A stretch of 42,386 nucleotides of DNA from Pirellulales bacterium (lineage in GTDB: Bacteria; Planctomycetota; Planctomycetia; Pirellulales; JANQPP01): assembly GCA_028289405.1 (NCBI GenBank), contig JANQPP010000187.1:1-42386 (forward strand), given 5' to 3'. A program made the position numbers and the translations under genes. The notes beneath the pieces are model-generated. The model made no database searches. It was not told where the DNA came from and was given only the letters and a program-made list of their open reading frames with translations. Positions 41,213 to 42,386 of the stretch are shown in pieces. The number at the start of each line of letters is the position of its first letter. Positions within the stretch are counted from its first letter, which is position 1.

Positions 41213-42386
41213 ATGACTTCCCGCAATCGCTCTCAACTCCGTCGCTCCAACCGCCGGCATGTCTTTCCTCTCAGCAGTGAAGCGCTGGAATGCCGTCAGA
41301 TGCTTAGCGCGAGCCCGCTCTTCATCGAGGCGACCGACGGCAATGACACCATCGAAGCCTTCGTTTCCGAGGGGACCCTCAACATCGTGGTCAATGGCAT
41401 CACGTTTTCACACGACAGTTCCCAAGTCTCGCATCTGGAAATCCTAGGCAAGGATGGTAATGACACGATCGACATCAATGAGTCCGTGGAACAGACCACG
41501 ACCCTCAAGGGGGGCGCGGGCGATGACGTGATCCATGCCGGCGGGGGCGCGGCCATGATCGAAGGCGGCGATGGAGACGATGAGATCCATGGCAGCCGTC
41601 ACGACGACACCATCACCGGCGGTTCGGGAAACGATACTATTCTCGGCGGCGCGGGCGCCGACCGGATTGACGCCGGCGATGGAGATGACCGAGTCCATGC
41701 TGGCGCGGGGGATGATGTGGTCCGAGGTGGCGACGGCCAGGACTCCATCCAAGGCGGATGGGGGAATGACGTGCTCCACGGTGGCGCCGGAAATGACACG
41801 ATCCTTGGCGATCCGCGCGACCTCACGCCCGTCGAAGTGGAGGGTGAAATTCTCACGACTTCTGACTGGCAATCGGCCGAAGCTCAAACACTCCGCGAAG
41901 ACAAAATCGTCATTGAAGCTCTCGATGCCGCACAGCTTCAGCGGATCACTGGCAACGACGTGATCCACGGCGGGGAAGGGGACGATTCGCTGCACGGGAT
42001 GTTCGGCAACGACAAAGTGGCAGGAGATGCCGGCAACGACAAGATCGCCGGCGGCAGCGGGAACGAACGCCTCGACGGCGGACTCGGCGAGGATGAAATT
42101 CGCGGTGGAACAGGCGACGATGGGATCCAAGGTGGCTGGGGCAGCGACCAGATCCATGGTGGCGAAGGAGATGACACGATCCATGGCGACCCAACGAACG
42201 TCTTGTCGGACGCCGTCCAACCTGTGGCCATGAAATCGCTAGCATCGGCCAAGGCCCTTTCCTCAGCGCGAATGGCCAACGTGAGCTCGATTAACGCCGC
42301 GAAAGCCCGCTTTTCACATCTGGCTCCCGAGCGCGAAATCGTGCCGCCGCCAGCCGGTGACGATACTATCGACGGCGGTGCGGGAA
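41213..42386 (+). CDS. RTX-like calcium-binding exported protein, 5' part only
   Basis: The frame runs open to the window end, at least 391 residues. The N-terminus (FPLSSEALECRQMLSASPL) is a form of the planctomycete LExRxMLSA motif. From about residue 100 come RTX nonapeptides (GGxGxDxUx), for example GGAGDDVIH, GGSGNDTIL and GGDGQDSIQ, in two blocks (about 41510-41830 and 41940-42200) that both end in GGWG-x-D...GGxGxDTIxGDP, with a third starting at the end. Between them is a non-repeat stretch. Each block would bind a string of Ca2+ ions in a beta-roll. Exact role unknown. Transcribed divergently from the sigma54 activator. Confidence 0.85.
   Translation, partial: MTSRNRSQLRRSNRRHVFPLSSEALECRQMLSASPLFIEATDGNDTIEAFVSEGTLNIVVNGITFSHDSSQVSHLEILGKDGNDTIDINESVEQTTTLKGGAGDDVIHAGGGAAMIEGGDGDDEIHGSRHDDTITGGSGNDTILGGAGADRIDAGDGDDRVHAGAGDDVVRGGDGQDSIQGGWGNDVLHGGAGNDTILGDPRDLTPVEVEGEILTTSDWQSAEAQTLREDKIVIEALDAAQLQRITGNDVIHGGEGDDSLHGMFGNDKVAGDAGNDKIAGGSGNERLDGGLGEDEIRGGTGDDGIQGGWGSDQIHGGEGDDTIHGDPTNVLSDAVQPVAMKSLASAKALSSARMANVSSINAAKARFSHLAPEREIVPPPAGDDTIDGGAG

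Noticed and set aside
1..42386. tRNA, rRNA, CRISPR arrays, transposases, integrases, phage genes
   Set aside because: No sequence with the needed structure or motifs was seen on either strand by reading; a dedicated scan (tRNAscan, CRISPR finder) was not possible here.

Overview
The window is GC-rich, densely coded bacterial DNA that reads as a planctomycete (Planctomycetota; probably Pirellulales-like, which is inference). Reasons: two exported proteins carry the LExRxLLA/LExRxMLSA N-terminal motif typical of planctomycete secreted proteins; there is a membrane Ser/Thr kinase with TPRs, a BlaI/M56 pair whose sensor is fused to leucine-rich repeats, a very long MoxR/vWA operon, and several secreted families I know only from that phylum. 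I see no tRNA, rRNA, CRISPR array, transposase or phage gene. Both window edges cut a gene.

Region 1 (1-2330): the 3' end of a membrane protein, a roughly 150-bp hairpin-rich repeat with imperfect terminal inverted repeats, a two-helix membrane protein, and a minus-strand pair (GNAT acetyltransferase, ABM-fold protein).

Region 2 (2430-12590, plus strand): housekeeping and isoprenoid genes. xseA-xseB-ispA-dxs-nadK and a secreted protein form one tight run. A membrane-protein/winged-helix regulator pair follows, then ispH coupled to a B12-type radical SAM enzyme. Exonuclease VII, prenyl diphosphate synthesis and the first and last MEP-pathway steps therefore sit together.

Region 3 (12701-28130, minus strand): an apparently single operon of ten reading frames, mostly with 4-nt overlaps. 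In transcription order: MoxR AAA+ ATPase, DUF58 protein, BatA-like vWA membrane protein, second vWA membrane protein, a three-TM protein interrupted in frame by a TGA followed by its apparent continuation, two exported paralogues, an exported alpha/alpha-toroid protein, and an exported protein ending in a TlpA-like thioredoxin. The layout suggests a cytosolic ATPase driving or remodelling an envelope complex. This is the strongest candidate here for an undescribed system.

Region 4 (28289-34668, minus strand): a BlaI-type repressor overlapping a 1944-residue sensor (M56 metalloprotease, TM, about 20 leucine-rich repeats, a thioredoxin fold lacking its cysteines, and carboxypeptidase-regulatory-like beta domains). 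A good sigma-70 promoter overlaps a 22-bp dyad that is the likely BlaI operator; a degenerate second copy lies upstream.

Region 5 (34882-42386): an atypical Ser/Thr kinase with TPRs, an exported LExRxLLA protein, an FHA-GAF-sigma54 activator, and a divergent RTX-like calcium-binding protein. The last is preceded by a sigma-54-type -24/-12 element with palindromes about 140-160 bp upstream of the predicted start of transcription, as expected for an activator binding site. Family assignments rest on visible motifs and recall; no database search was run.
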